Positions 1-14,700 of a DNA stretch of 64,000 nt are shown one piece after another. Under the pieces are notes generated by a model. It was given only the letters and a program-made list of their open reading frames with translations. It made no database searches and was not told where the DNA came from. The position numbers and the translations under genes are program-made. This stretch comes from Rhabdornis inornatus (Eukaryota > Chordata > Aves > Passeriformes > Rhabdornithidae). Positions within the stretch are counted from its first letter, which is position 1; the number at the start of each line of letters is the position of its first letter. The stretch is taken from positions 758,089 through 822,088 of the forward strand of contig VWZS01002405.1 of assembly GCA_013397075.1 (NCBI GenBank), read 5' to 3'.

Positions 1-739
1 AGAATCATCCCTCCAATATTTAAACAAAAAGGTAACTGAAGCGTCTAGTGAAGGTCAATAGGATAAGAGCACTGAAAACTTCAGCCTATCAATTACTTGA
101 AGATAAAAACCCATTTATATAAGAAAATGTGTACAACATTTAGGCTAAGTGAAGGTGGATACACACCTGCCCTCCAAAGTGATGAGGACAGCATAACTAT
201 TTTTTTTCCACAGGTAAAACCATCTACCTGGAAAACAACTTGTGGCATCACGTATGCTCAACTAATTGAGAGAAGTCAAGACGTGAAGGCTCTGGTCCCA
301 GACTGGTACTGAGGACTTGCTGGAGGATGAAAGCACTCAGGTAAGATGCAGAACCAAACCTCTACCCTCTACAGGTGTCACCTTTTGAGGACAAGGGCAG
401 GGAACAGCAAAGTGCTCAAAGTGATCAGGTAAGACTTGGGTGATACCTGCTAACACTGGTGCAATGGAAAGCTGGGAGAAGACATGAGACTGGTGACAAC
501 ACCCTCCCTCAAGAGTGCAGCCATGCTCTTTCTGCAAAAGAGGAAAAAGAAATATTTGCATCCAGAGAAGAGATATTCATACTCATTTTTTGGGTCAGGT
601 GGGCCAGTACAATAGGAATGAAGGCAGCCATTGCTATTTGATACCTCACGTAGCCCTTCCAGTGTTCAAAGATGCCTCAGGAGAACTTCATCCATGACTT
701 TTGGTCAAATTAAGTGGAAAATTAATTTCTGATTAAATT

Positions 740-766
740 AATTTCTGATTTTTTAAATCAGAAATT
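740..766. repeat. 12-bp inverted repeat (hairpin) with 3-nt loop
   Basis: aatttctgattt, ttt, then aaatcagaaatt: a perfect AT-rich inverted repeat. It is preceded by a partial direct copy of the left arm (attaatttctgatta at 721-735). No associated gene or TE recognised. Confidence 0.85.
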
Positions 767-3700
767 GTTTATTTGAATAGTATACATTTTTAAATTCCTT
801 TAATTAATTTTAAAAGATCAAATTTATAATTGTACTAATCTGTTTTAACACTTAATAAAGAAAGGGGTGATTAAAAGCTTCCTCTCACAACAGGATTACT
901 TTTCATACCAAACTGTCTTGTCTAGAACCCACAAAGCTGAACTTTTCCTTTCAGATTAAAGTACTTATTTCTTCTCCTTTTCTCCTCAGTCATCAAACCA
1001 GGAAGAAGAACCTCATTCCATTAGCAATCCCACCCAGACTGTAGGGAGCAGAGAATAATCTGTTGTATGAGAGACTGCTGTGTGTGATGCTGACTGTACA
1101 GAGGAGGCAAGGCATGAAAAGACAAACCAGAGCCACACAGAACTTCTCCATACCTCTTCCCTGAGCCCTTCTGTTGATCCAGTCCTGTCACTCAAATCCT
1201 ATGATTTCCCACAATGAAAGCAGTTTCCAAAATGCTGTTTCACTGTAGCTTCAGCTGCATTGCTTTTACATACAATCTTTCTTTTACCTGTTGTGCCAAA
1301 TGTGTAAAATGCTGCATGGCATTGGCAGTGCAGGCATTATCCAGTTCTAGGGGGAGTGTTATAAATTTAAGCATCTCCTGGCATGTCAGCCGTTTACCTT
1401 CATAGAGAATTTCTACTGAACACACCTGCGACAAATCTCTTTTCTCATTCCCTTTTCTTGGATTATGAGTAAAATAAAACACAATCTATGACATTAATGG
1501 TCTTGTAATATTGGTTGAACCATCTGGATGCTAGGAAACATTACAGCTGAGGTCATTTTTTCAAACAGTTTATTGAATTACAAGTTTCCACTTGCTTTTT
1601 GTTTTGTTTTTTCCTGTGGGACCCATTTGTACACTGAACAAAGTAGGAGCTTGCTTAACATAGCTATTTGGCATTTTATCTCACCTTCCTTGTCTTGTCT
1701 GACCACAATATTTCCGGGGTTTTTTTCATGAAAGGAAAGCTGTTACTTCTTTTGTGTTTTTCTGCACACAAAACACTCTGATGTCTGAGTACATAAGAAT
1801 TAGGTGTATGTTTATTGCCACAGAAATCTGGTGTTGAGGGACTTTTGCTTTCCCTTCCTTGCTAGGTGGAGGATAAAGAGAAATCGAAATGTCAGACCAT
1901 CCATTCATGGCATGGTCAGCTTCAGACAGGTGAGATTTCTCCTTATAGAGCACTCACATTTTGCAAACTTGAACACCTGGTAGAGTTCTATAGCAGCAGA
2001 TGCATTGTGGGCATGGGGACACTTGAACTAATTCAGGTATTGTAGGCAAACTAGCAGTGAGAGCCACAAAGGATTGCAGAATTAGCATTGTGCAAAGGAG
2101 CACCAGTCCTCTCATAGCCCAGTGTCACCCTCACCTAGGCACCACCTGTAGGTTTGAAGCCCAGTTCCTAGCTATTTAGTAGTGGTGTGTTGGAGCGTTG
2201 AGTACCTTTGTAAGTCTTATGTCCAAGAATAGGGGAAATCAAGTAGAGGATTTGTCTGCACAGCAAAATGAGGTGTTTCAGCTTCTGCACAAACAGTTGA
2301 GTGCGGCTCATGCTGTGGGAGGAGACTCAAGCAGGCTGTGTCATGCAGGGGAGCACCCAGGTGGTGATGGATGTTCACTACTCATGGCCCATGTACTCAG
2401 GCAAAACTTTTTATTTATGGTTCTGTTTGTGGCTTGCAGAAGCAAATACACCACACTTACCAGCAGGTTATACACAGTAATTCTAAAATGAGGCCAATCT
2501 TTGTTCCTAAGAGCTGTCACAGTGTCAAAGCACTGATTGAGGTGGGAGCTCAGCGCCTGAAGGCAATTTCTTGCCTGCTGTCAGCATTTAATTGCCAGAC
2601 AGCTCCCTCTCTTAGAGGCTTAAAACATGGGTTTTGCAAGGTTTGACCCTCAAAACTGCATCTTCCTGTGAAGAAAAGCAACAAGATTCATGCACTTTTC
2701 TTTCAGAAGCTGTCACTGGCAAAAGTAAATTGTAGAGAATTAAAGTCTTTCTGTCCATGTGATCTACAAAAGTTCAAATCATTGCCCCTTCCCTCTGTGT
2801 CTTACTTCCCTGTGGTCTCTTTTGGCATGGTCCCTACTGCAAGTCTTTCTTCCCTTGGTGTTCCATCCTGTGTCTTTCTTCTCCTCTCCTGCTTCCTTCA
2901 GCTTGTAAGCTCAGCTTTCAAAGACTCCTGCTCCACCATCTGCTCCTGTAGGACCTCACCCAGCTCTACCAACTCTTTGTGCAGCACTTGTGCCCAAGTA
3001 CATTAGAAAGTAAACCAGCATGCCAGGTTGCTACAGACATGGACAGAAAATCCAAAGAGAGTGGCTTCTCTTTTGCTGTCTTCAAGACCAACAATCAAAG
3101 CAGTGGATTCTTCTGCCCAAGAGCCCTGGTGATCTCTCTGTCAAGTGCTGTACAATTTGTCCCACAGCAAACACAGCACAGAGAGCAAGTGAGGCAGTAG
3201 AGAGTATAAAAAGCAAATTGTCCAGCTGATGAAAGCTTAGAGCTGACAGTGTCTGAAAAAATATTACTTCTTCCTGTGAACACCAGATATTTATTATGAA
3301 GTCTGGTCTGGGTTTGAAGGCAGTAGTTTTTAGCCAAAAAAAGTTGCAAATGTGTGAAACCTTGAATCTGAACGTACTGTTAATGCCAGCTGAACAGGTT
3401 GGGAGACACTGGCATTCTACACAGAGTTCACAGGATTCAGTGTTTTTTTTCCTTTCAGTCAGCCTTAGTGTTTCGGTAGAATAGAGAATTGAAACCAACA
3501 TTTTTTGAAAGCAACAAACTTAAATATAGCCATAAAGGGTTTACACTCCACAGTCTTTAGAAGGAAGTATCAGCTGTTAAAGTTTGTGCACAGGTGACCA
3601 GCCCTTAGGCTGAACTAACTGGTGAACAGTGTGGAAAAGCAATAAACATTGCACAGGAGAGAAGAGGGAAAGCAGTTGGCCAGCCACACCTGGGACTGCA

Positions 3701-6700
3701 GTAATCTAACAGGAACCAGATAAAACTACTAGGCATTTCAGGAAGTGAAGCATGAGCATTGGAAACTCCCTCTAGGTGAAACTCCAAGACATAGGGAGGT
3801 GCTGATTTGTTGGCTGTCACTGAGGTCAAATAAACAAAACTGAGCCCTGTGGGTGAAAATTAAATAGAGGCAGGTTGATTATTTGGAAAGGGAAAGTGTG
3901 AAAAGGGATTGCTAGGTGAAACAACCCGTGTGATTTGGGCTCTGTGGATTACTTGTCAAACATCCATGCAGCAACATCTCAACACAGCCTGGACCAGGAC
4001 AATAAACTTGCTGTTGTAACCATGCTGTGTGCATCTGGCTTCCTTCCCTTGTCAGAGGGAGCAAGAGGGTGAACTCAAACGTCGGGTTGAACAGGACTGG
4101 AGGAGGGACCAAACACCACCTTAACATCAAGGGTCCTAAGCAATCTTCCTAACACAAACCCAACTTTGTTATTTTGTTCAAATGAAGACTTAGTGCAAGA
4201 AAAAGTGTTTGGAAGTAGTTCTGTTGATGCAGAACACTGGTCTAAGCCAGTTTACACTCTCCTGCCACGTTGTCCTTTGTAGCAGCCCTTGGCTGAGCAT
4301 AGCCATGAGAATGATGTCTGTGCTCCAGCCACACCTTGGTGTTCTGCCTGTACCCTGTCCCTCTTGTTTTCCTTCATTGATACACTGCTCTGGGAAGGTT
4401 GAGGGACTTGGCAAAGCTGGGTAGTTTTTGGAGCTGCCTCAGTAAAGAAGTACAGGGGAACTTGTGTCAGTCTGTCTTGTATGTGTGCCCTTGTCCTCTT
4501 CCTCCTTTATTCTCTGTCAAGTATTTTCCCTGGTTAGCAGAGCAGAAACAAAATTTCAGCAACACAGAAAAATCCTGGGGGTGCAGTGTCTTCTTGAGCC
4601 AGTGGATCACTTTGCTAGTTACCCCACGAAGAAAGTTAGGGAGAGAAAAAAATCCTTTAGTGGAAAAAAACCCCTGAAAAATAGATACGTTTGTAGCTGG
4701 CAGCCAGCTAAGGATAAATTCAGAAGCAAGAGCTCTGGCAGGCTGTAACCATGCAGTATGATTTTTCCCAATCAAGTAATATGAAGGGGGTTTGACAAAT
4801 CAAACACACAAAAGCTGTAATTCTGCATGTGTCAAGCAATTCCATCAGTGAAGTTTGGCACAACAATAAAAAAAAAGCCCTGACTTCTCTGCCATGTTGC
4901 TTGGTGTGAGGTGCCACCTGGGACATCCTAGCCTTGTGGGCAGAGAAGAGCCCTGCCAACGTCACGGCTTCCTGCAAGCCACAGCTCCCTCAGCTGGGGC
5001 TGTGTGAGGTGCAGGCAGAGCATGAACCTCCCTTAATGAAAACAACCCAAAGAGAAGGGCTACGGGCAGGTGGAGGCCTGTAATTGCAACTGCAGGTGCC
5101 CAAACACTACTTCCATGCAGGGTACCTCCGAAAAGGCTCAAACCCCTATTCCATGTGGACTTTTTCATTGTGCCCTGTGTTGGTCCTCCAGGAGCAGCAC
5201 CAGAGCCTGGGCTTGGTGCTTTGCCTTGAGAGGACACCCTCAGTCAGAATGTTGTGACAAGCACCTTGTGACAAGAGACATGCAATTTGTGCAGGAAAGA
5301 AGAGATGGGTCCTGTCCTCAGCTCACGCTAACTGGGGTGCTCAGGTGCTGTGTCCCCTCCACAGCTACAGGTCCTGTCTCCTGCTGGGCTGTGGGGTCAA
5401 ACACAGCCTCAGAACATGTCCATATGCTCCACAAGCCACGGTGTGGGTGAGGTTTTCATACCAGCTCAGACTCAACCTGGCTGTCCAGCTGCTTTGTACA
5501 CTGCTGTGCCTCAGCCCTAGGTAATCATCTTCTTCTCACAGGCTCAGCACAAGTATCATGGTGTCTCATGTCCTACTATTGCTGTTACCACCAAGCAGGA
5601 AAGGCACTGGAGTTGTTGCTTGTGGGAAAGATATTTTCTACGTGAAATTTCACTCAACCTAAACACAGCCAAGTGCCAGCCTTAGAAGGGGACTGGACAG
5701 AAATCATATCATTACAGGTGTGTTTTAGGGCAACAACATACACGTCCACCTTGCCACAGGGGGATGTCCCGTGCAAAAATCTCTCCCAAATAAGCGTAGT
5801 AGAGACATATCAGACTTCCAATCTCTAACAGCCTACATTTTGCTGAAGGTTGCTTCATTTTTTTTGGAATTTCATGAACATTCAACCTTAATGCCTGACA
5901 CCCCATGGCAGTCAGCTCTTTGGTGTTCACTTGGCATCACAATAGGGAGATTTCTTCTCCTGGGAAGTATCTGGAGCAGGTGGGTTTGTAAAGGTACCAG
6001 AGACTCACCATGAAGGCACTTTTGCATCCCAATAGGTTTCACTTGGTGAACTGGGCAGGGACAGAGGAAAGAAGAGCCCAAGGGATCCCCAGAAGGGGAT
6101 GGTTCAGCATGAGGTGGTCAGAGGAGAGGGTGATGGGTGAAAGGAAGACTGAGAGGAGAAAGGAGTGGGCAATCAAGGGGAAAGCAAGGAGGACTTAAGG
6201 CAGTTACAGACATTGATGAGTGATCATTTATGACATTGATATGGGCGACAGCTGGGATTTTATGAAGCATTTCAAAGAGTGACGTGCTTTTTAGGCATTT
6301 TGAGTCTTTTCCACTGCTGTGTGATAAGGGGAATACAGCTGCAATAAGGCATGTGGCTCAGATAAGAGGAAGCTAATAAACATATGAATGAAGTTTAAAC
6401 CCAGCTAGATCAAAGGAATATTTGGTTATTCTCATAACAAGGGCATTATCCTTGCCTTGCTATTTCCCTCAGATAGAAAATTCATCTTTTAGTCCCAGGG
6501 AAGTTTAGCCTTTTTCTCTAGGTCTCCAAACAGAACTTGTGAGAATCTAAAAGGAAAATTGATCTTTTACGTTACACTTGCTTCCAGCACAGCCCTCTGA
6601 TTCCCTTCTAGTCTCAGCTACTCACTCCCCAGCATCACACTCAGTCCTTCACAGCTGCATCCACCCCAAGCACCAGTTGCAACCCCTCACTAGCCCTGGC

Positions 6701-8704
6701 ACCCCTGGATCAGGCCAGGATGCTCCACAGCCCTGGCCCTGAACTGGAGAAAAGTGCAGCTAGCAAGAGATGCGCATTAGGGTCTTACCTTTTCACAGGA
6801 GCGAGGCCAGAGCTGTTGAACATACATGGATGCACTGACCTGGATAGTCTGGCTGCAAGGCTGCTCACACCTCCTGCTCCTGCCAGCACTGATAAGAGCC
6901 ACCATCACTCTCTGCTGCAAGCCCTCACTCCACAGCTAAAGCTGCCAGGACTGGTTTTACCAGGTGGGATTTTTTTCCTTACATTTTCATGGTATTCCTT
7001 TTAATCTCTCCACAGAGGAGAAGTTCTTGCCCTTCAAACCAACCTTTCCCCACCCAGTCACTGATTGCCATCACCTACATCAGCTGCCTGGCCCCACTGA
7101 GGCCATTTAGAGGTGGAGCTGCCTGAACCCCAGAGGACACACTGTTTTTTCTTTAAGGAGCTCAGCAGGTCACTCTGTGCCTGTACACTCATGTTAATCC
7201 AGTGAAGTTAGCAAACGCGTTTAGCTAAAAGAAAATGACATCTTAAAGATAGCATTGAGTATTATTTGGGGGCAGGATTTGGTCTATTGAGGAATATTAA
7301 CTCCCCCTTTAAGGCAATATCTACTTTATCTGTTGAAAAAAATACAGCTTTGTTTACTCTCTGTTGGTATTTGCCCAACAGACAGTATTGTCTAGTTTTG
7401 AAAACACATCAAGCCACACAAAAGAGCTTCCAGACTCTTACTGAGCTGATGGTTCCTTTTTATATCATCGTTTTCCTTATTTTGGGATCCAGGCTGTCAT
7501 CTTTAATTATTTTAAAACGAACTGCAGCATCTTTATCAGAATATTTTATCCCCTGGTCACTCTTCTATCGCTTCCTTATTCATAAAAGCAAAGAACTGTG
7601 ATTTGTTTTATTTGATTATTGGTGGTTTACCTCATTGTTTCTTAAATTGAGGAAATTTTAAAAAAGAAAAAGTATATTCAGCTTCCCTTTATATTCTGGC
7701 TCTCTGGTGTCAGTGCCCTTCTTGGATACTCAGCTCTTTCCTGCAGACTTTTCTCACATTCTGGATGGTGAAATGTTGTGTCCTCCTTCCAGCTTGCCTG
7801 GAACTTATCAGCAAAGTGATGCTGGAGAAGAAAGACTCCTGGAGTCTAGAATGGGTGACACATGAGCCGTGCTGTTCTGTCTGCATTATTCCATTTCTCC
7901 TGCTTCACCAACCCCAAATCTAATGTACTAGTCGCTGTGCCCTTTCCCACCAGCTCAAACACTGTGCCCCATTCCTGTGTACACAAATTTCTTTTATTTT
8001 AATTGAGGCTTCTTATTCACAAAAATCGAAGTTTGATTTACACAGTCTGGTCCCACACAGCATGGGCAATATATAGATAAATGCTTAGGTGGCTGCATTT
8101 CTATTGGTTCAGCACAACAGATGCATCCAGTGATCAATAAAGTACAAATTTGGGTAAGTGGAGATCAAGTAAAATAGGTTTTTAGCATTTTCATTTTCAC
8201 AGGTGGAGTGTAATGAAGCACCTCTATACCACAACACCTGAAGAGTCATCTAATAATCTGCATGTGCCTCTCAAGAGCCATTTATTTAATATTTTATCAT
8301 ATGATGCTTAAAATTAAGAAGCCTGCAAATACAAGAGGAAGGGACATGCAGGTACAGAGTAGAAGTGGACTGAGCATACAGACTAGGACGAAGTGAGGGT
8401 GGGACACTGGGCAACAAGCTTCCCTGGTACAGACAAGAACCTGATGAGAAGAGGTGCAAAGAGTGGTGTACAGCAACCCACAGAGCAATCAGAGCTCTGC
8501 ACCAGAGAGCAGAACAGTAACTGGCATCAGAGCAGAAGCTGAAATGAAAGCTGACAGTGGAACAAATGTTGGTCGGTAAAACACAGGCTGATTATATACC
8601 AGTTAGCATTGATTCGGATGCCAAGAATAACAGCAGGCACTGGAACAGAGTGGGGGAGTGTGAGGCACTGAGAAAGAGCTCAGCACAACAGAGCAGGAGA
8701 TGAT

Positions 8705-8737
8705 TAAACAAACAAACAAACAAACAAACAAACAAAC
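8705..8737. repeat. (AAAC)n tetranucleotide microsatellite
   Basis: Eight uninterrupted aaac units in intergenic sequence. No other feature nearby. Confidence 0.97.
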
Positions 8738-11700
8738 CAACCCTCACCCCGAGGAGGAAATTATTAAAGCAGCATGAACATGGAGCTGCAGCCATCTTCT
8801 GTGGGAATCAAATTCTGCGGTGAGCCCGCAGACTAGGAAAGCCCACAAATGGCAAGTCTACATTACTGGGGTAAAATGAAGGTGAGAGCTGTTAGCCAGC
8901 ATATATATGCTTGACCTTTCTGAGAAAAGCAGCATAAGCACCTTCATTAATGACCGTGGCAGGGAGATGAGCTGGCATGGAAGGAGGTTTGATTTCCGGA
9001 CCATCTGCGATCCCGCCTGCCAAGCAATGGGAAGGCACCAGCCAGCCCAGGCATTGGCCAGTATTCCTTCTCACAGGCAAGAGAAGGTGAGACAGGCTTC
9101 TGCCCACTTCTCATGTGCAGGGAATCTCATTTAACTCTTGAGCACTTGGGGAGGACCTGTTGGAAATTGTGCGAACAAAAGGCACTGCTCACTTGAGCAG
9201 AGGCAGATCTGGGCTCTCTGTGACCACCTCTTACTGGGAGAAAGGGAAGGGTATCAAGCAGAAACACCCAATAGATTAAACCATTTTAGGTCTGATATTT
9301 CACATATACAGCCAGTGTTTTGGTATCCATCAAGACACAAGACACTTCCTTTTTTCTTTCAAGCACACATGGCAACTATTTTTCATCTCCTTTGTTACAT
9401 TTTATCACAGAGCAGGGGTAAAGCTGGAAGATTGCAGAACCTATTATGCTCACTGAAAAGAATACGTGATCATAGAAATATCTGGCTGTTACATACAAAT
9501 ACATATAGATGGGAAGTACAGTGAAAATAGCACAGGTTGGTTAGCCTCATCTCTACAGAAGAGTTTAGTACAGTGACACAAGAATTTGTTTGGAAAGTTG
9601 GGATGTACTTCAGGAATTACACACAACCTAAGGACTTGGGCAAACAGGACAGCATAAAAAGATCAATTGGTAGGGGTGCTACCAGCCCACAGAGGTATCT
9701 CAAATCACAAATTAGCCCATCTCCCTTCATGCCTATGGTGTAAGACAAGGCCTGTATTTATAATGAATGACTGGATTCTGTCATAGGAAGAATTAGGTGC
9801 TCCTGGAGTTAGTAAAAGTATGGAATGTGATGGGAAAAAAGGGTGGGATAGTTCACCTGGGGTCAAAGAAGAAGGTGTGTTGCCTTGTGCTGAGATATTT
9901 TCAAGGGATGCTGAGAAGGAGGAGGATCTGGTTACACTGCAAAACTGTGTGCTGCTGCTTAGGCTAAGTGCTACAGCCAGGAAAGACGTGACAGTAGATC
10001 CAGGAAGCGCCACGTGGGAAGTTCTCCACGGTGTCACAGAAGGTCCTGGCACTGGCTAAGGCACCACAACAGCCTCACTGAGCTGTCAGAGTGCACTTCC
10101 CATCAGCTGCCTTTCAAAGAGATGGTTTTAAACAGAGAAATGGGAAAAGGGCTGCTCAGAAACACGAGCTGAATTTCTCTGCTTCTGAAGGGAAGATCAA
10201 ATAGCCTGTCTTGTGTAGCTCTGTTAGCAGAAGACTGAGAGAGTTTGGATTACGTTTGAGCAATAAACGCAGGAAGGGAGAGGAATTATTTCCATTTAGA
10301 TAAAAGCTGCTACAAGATTAAGCAGGTGTACACTGACCCTGAAATTTGGCTTGGAAAGAAGATATTTAACTTTCAGAAATAAAGTGCCAGAGCAGCCTTT
10401 GAACAGGGATGCTGGAAGAAGGCATTTGACTGTTACAAGATGATGTCGGATTAACTTACAGAAGAGATTGTGTGAGCACAGGGGTGGTTCTTGGGTTTGG
10501 AAATGATGGTGTAAATACAGGGTTTCAATTGCTTTAATGATATTCATAATTCCAGTCAAAAGGAGACTTTAAAATATCATGCTAGGCCAGGTTCCTGGTC
10601 ATCCTCTGGTGCCAGGACAGATTTTCTCTTCTATACTTGATGCTGTTTGGTTTGGGTTTGTTTGAATTTTACTCTTCTTTAGGGCACTACTGCTTTTTTA
10701 GCCAGCATCAGGATGTCGGTCCAGGTGTGTGGATGCCTCAGTGGCCTAGGGACAACTTTTTGGCAGTGCACCAATTTGTGTCCCCCATGGCCACAGAGTG
10801 GTCCAGCAAGCAATTTTGCTTGCTCTTTTCCATGAAATTTTAGGTGGCATCAGATAAAACGGGGGAAGACTCATGTCTGGCAGCTGACAGATCATGAAAC
10901 TGAAAAAGTATATGATGAAAAAAGGCACTGCCATTTGCAATTGAGATGTCCGTGCAACTGAGGGGCTTTTTCCTCTGATCTGAACCAAGTCCAGTCCTGC
11001 AAAGATTTCCACACATCAGTAGATCTGGGCTGGGAGAGATCCTCTCATTTTGGGGAAAATTTGCCTACAGAAACTATGACTATTTGTAAAGTATGGCTTT
11101 CGGTCTGTACCCTTCCCAAGCTGAACACTCATCCAGGTTTTCTTGTTTTATTAGAACAGGAGAACTGAATCCTATTAAGTGACAACAAATAGAAAATGTT
11201 GCATATAAATACCTGAAAAGGTACAACCTATTTATACATAACTAACAGAGTTGTTATTTAAAGTGCTCATTTTTAACCCAGGAATATTTCCCAGCTGCTA
11301 ATCTGTAATGTAAAAGGGCATGAAGTCTTCTTTCCTCAGCAGGAGCACTATTTAGCAAAAATCTCCCTCAGAACCAGTCTTGGCAGCCATTAAACATGCT
11401 GGATGTGCTTATCCTAAACCATTTGACAGCAGCATCTCTCAGAGGACTGATAACCGAGTAAGACTTAAACCTGTTACAAACATATTTTCTGCCATAGCTT
11501 AAATACATACCTGCAGCTGGTATGAAGCCTAAATCTCTATTTGTTTTGAATTTGTCCCTCAAATTGAATTGTCAAAAATAACTCCCTGTAATCCACTTCA
11601 CTGAGTTTGAGGCTAAACAATACCACACATAAGAATAGCAGTTAATGTTCTGATTTGTGCGTGGCCTTGAAGTTTGAATACAAAATAGGCCAAATTTATG

Positions 11701-14700
11701 TTAAATTTGCTAAACTTCCATGGGAATGTGCAGTGTGGCTGCTGCATCACGACAAGAATATGAATGTGATCTAAGCAAGGCAGGAACTAAAAATCACCTC
11801 TGATCTCACTGCCTGTTCTTACTTCCACATGAAGACCTTTAAAGACCACTTTGTCATTACAGAGACAAATTTAGGCTCTTGATATTGAAGGAGAAGCTCC
11901 AGGTCTCATACATGTTTCTGATTCTTGGATAAACTGTTGTGTCAATGCTTTAATCTCTGGTAAAATAGCAGCACAAATACAAAGGGGACAGAATCTGGTT
12001 GCACTTTTGAAGTGTGATAAAATCATGGTCTATCAAGAAGAAGGGTTTATAAAATCATTAAGCAAACTGGGTTCTTTCTGAGAGAGGGGCAAAAACACAG
12101 GCTGAAATTGGAGTGGTAATTCCTTGCAATACTTGACACAGGTTTTCTACTGATTTTATATCTCACATCTAACAAGATGTGAGGTTAAATGATGAGATGC
12201 AATTAAAATGCCAGATTGACCACATGACCTCAGGGAACGGAGCTGCCAACATGATAGCATTAGCCCACCATCATGCTGCTGATGTAACATCTCTATAAAC
12301 ATTTAAAACTAAGCCTGTATTGCATTCAAGGGTGACATTTTCTGGATTACAGGATAGCTGCAAAGAGTGATAGTGACATAAAGGCAGAAAAATAGCAGAA
12401 GCAAATTGTTCTCTTTGCTGTCCTCTAGGTCAGTTTGGTGCATACACATCCTCTTGTTTCTTGGAATTCAATGAAATTATCTTATTGGGGGGTCTTGCTG
12501 AACCAGGGTTGTGTGCTTTCCATTCATCCCTGCTTCTCTGCTCCAGCTACCACTTCTGGGAGTTAAATCCAGGCTTACATTTTGCAGCTGGGAAAGAAAG
12601 TCCTGGGTAGCCATTTGCTCAGGGGATCTATTTTTGTTCAGGCTTTCAGTGTCAGTCTCCTGTCCATGTACCAATCATTACATTATTCTGTTTAGTCAAA
12701 AAGCTCACATCCAGGGGCATTCAGGACTAAGACTTCTCAAAAAACTGTTTTCATGTTGAGATTAGTTTATGTTTCAATGCATGACTTGCAAATCAAAAAC
12801 TGCAACTCTTATTATCCTCCTTTGTGAGAAGATGTGGTAGCAGTACTTGCATCATCAAAATTATCAGTAGCTTGGCAGATACTCACAGGGTTTTGGATTG
12901 TTTAGAGGTGGGACCTCACTGCCTGACTCCGGACATTGCCTTACTCACATCAGTATCTTGGAGTTAAGTCTCTTGCCTCACCTCAATAGGAAATTGCAGC
13001 CCCAGTTGCATTTTAATAACTAGACCTCACCGAGGGAGTTGTAGTACGAGTGTCCCCAAGAGCATCAGAGGAGCACTGTCTATCACAGTGGGATGTTACA
13101 GCCCTGAAGTAGCTCCAGTGCATGTAAGATTTTTTTTTTTTTAACCTCTACCCTGAAGTTAATAAAAACACATCTTCCTTCTCTGTGCAATGCCCTCCCT
13201 GCAAGGGGCTTCACTCCTGACTAAGGGTGCATTTATACATTCATATTTGTTCTCAGTACCTTGTTGATGCCTGAGGCACAGCCAGGAGGGCAGGAGGATT
13301 GATGAGATAGCCCTATTGCCCAAAATGAGTGCTCTGAGAGTGCCTGAAGAAAATGTGCAATTGACCCTTCTGGCGGGTCTGGCCATGTTTCTTCTGAGCT
13401 CTGACAACATCTTGCATCCCAAGGGCCTACACAAGAGGCAAACAGCTTCTGCACAGCAGGCTGGGCAGATGGACTAAGAGGCATTTACAAACCTCCTGGT
13501 TCTTGTAGGGTGCAGCAGACTGTTTAAAATCAATGTCTCTCTGTTAGACACTTAGGACCATCTTGGGCAGAGATGCTAGAGATGCTGCCACAGACACTCT
13601 GTCCCCATGCATCCCCCCTAGGGTAGTAGGGGTAGGGACAAGTATCAGGTGTGCTCCACAGGTGATGAGAGGGATGAAGGGAAACCTGGGGGTCCCCAAA
13701 ATAGAGAAAGTGTGGAGGTAGGGGCATGGTGACTAATGCCATCTCCCTTTTCTACTCCATGGCCACAGCACAGCTCCTCTGCAGAGCTACCATCCTGGGT
13801 ACTGGCATGAGTGTGGCACCCTGGTTTCAGTCCTGTGCTGAAAAATGCATGCTGGAAAACTGGACTGGGAATGAGCTGAGCTTTTGACAAGATGCTCATG
13901 TCCAGTGCTTAGAGGAGCATGGCCTGCTTCACCTGTTAAAGAGGACATTTGAAGGATGCTCATCTTTTCAGGGCAAGCTGGTAGCTAATATAATATGGAC
14001 TGTCACTTAGCAGACAAACAAGTAACGAAGTCCTATAGCAATGCTGTTTTGGGAACAATTAATTAGAAATTGTGCAGTTAAGTAAACAGGAATTTTTAAA
14101 CAGGGGAAGTCATTAGCATCAGAGACAGAGGGTGAGACCTGGGACTGTTTCTGTCAGACCTGGAAATCCTATCTGCTCTAATAATGCAGGTGTGTCTTGG
14201 TTCCTGTAAGAGGCCACGGAAGAGCATTGAAAGGGTTCTTTCTGCCTCTAAAAGACAGAAATTCATCTTTTCCCTCTACACCTCCTACTTATAACAGATC
14301 AACTAGTTTTGGGCTAGTGACAACACCTCTTCGATAGTCCTGCTCTCAAATTATTCTCTTCGTCTCTTCACACTGCCTTGGGCACTGGCCCCTTCTCAGG
14401 AGCCGGGCTGGAGCAGGCTGACTGCCCCCGACCCACCGTGCCCCCCTTCAGTGGCCATCTTTGCTACTTACCTTTGGCTTCAGAGTAGCTGTGGTCTCTC
14501 CTCTTGTGCCCCATGGAAGCTGCTCTCCCTGCACCACTCCACCTTCTCGAGGCTGATGATGTTGCTTGCAAACCTCCCCAGCGGCAGACTGCCTGACTTC
14601 ACGCTCTGAATGGGTCAGGAAGCCCAGGGGGTTTTCTCAGCTCTCAGCAGGGTCAGCAATACCAGGTTAAGCTCCCCAGAAGAGGGAGTACAAAATGAGG

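Noticed and set aside
14380..14470. Short GC-rich patch considered as a possible SLC35F3 first exon or CpG island
   Set aside because: Too short, few CpG dinucleotides, and no reading frame with transporter-like sequence or splice donor.
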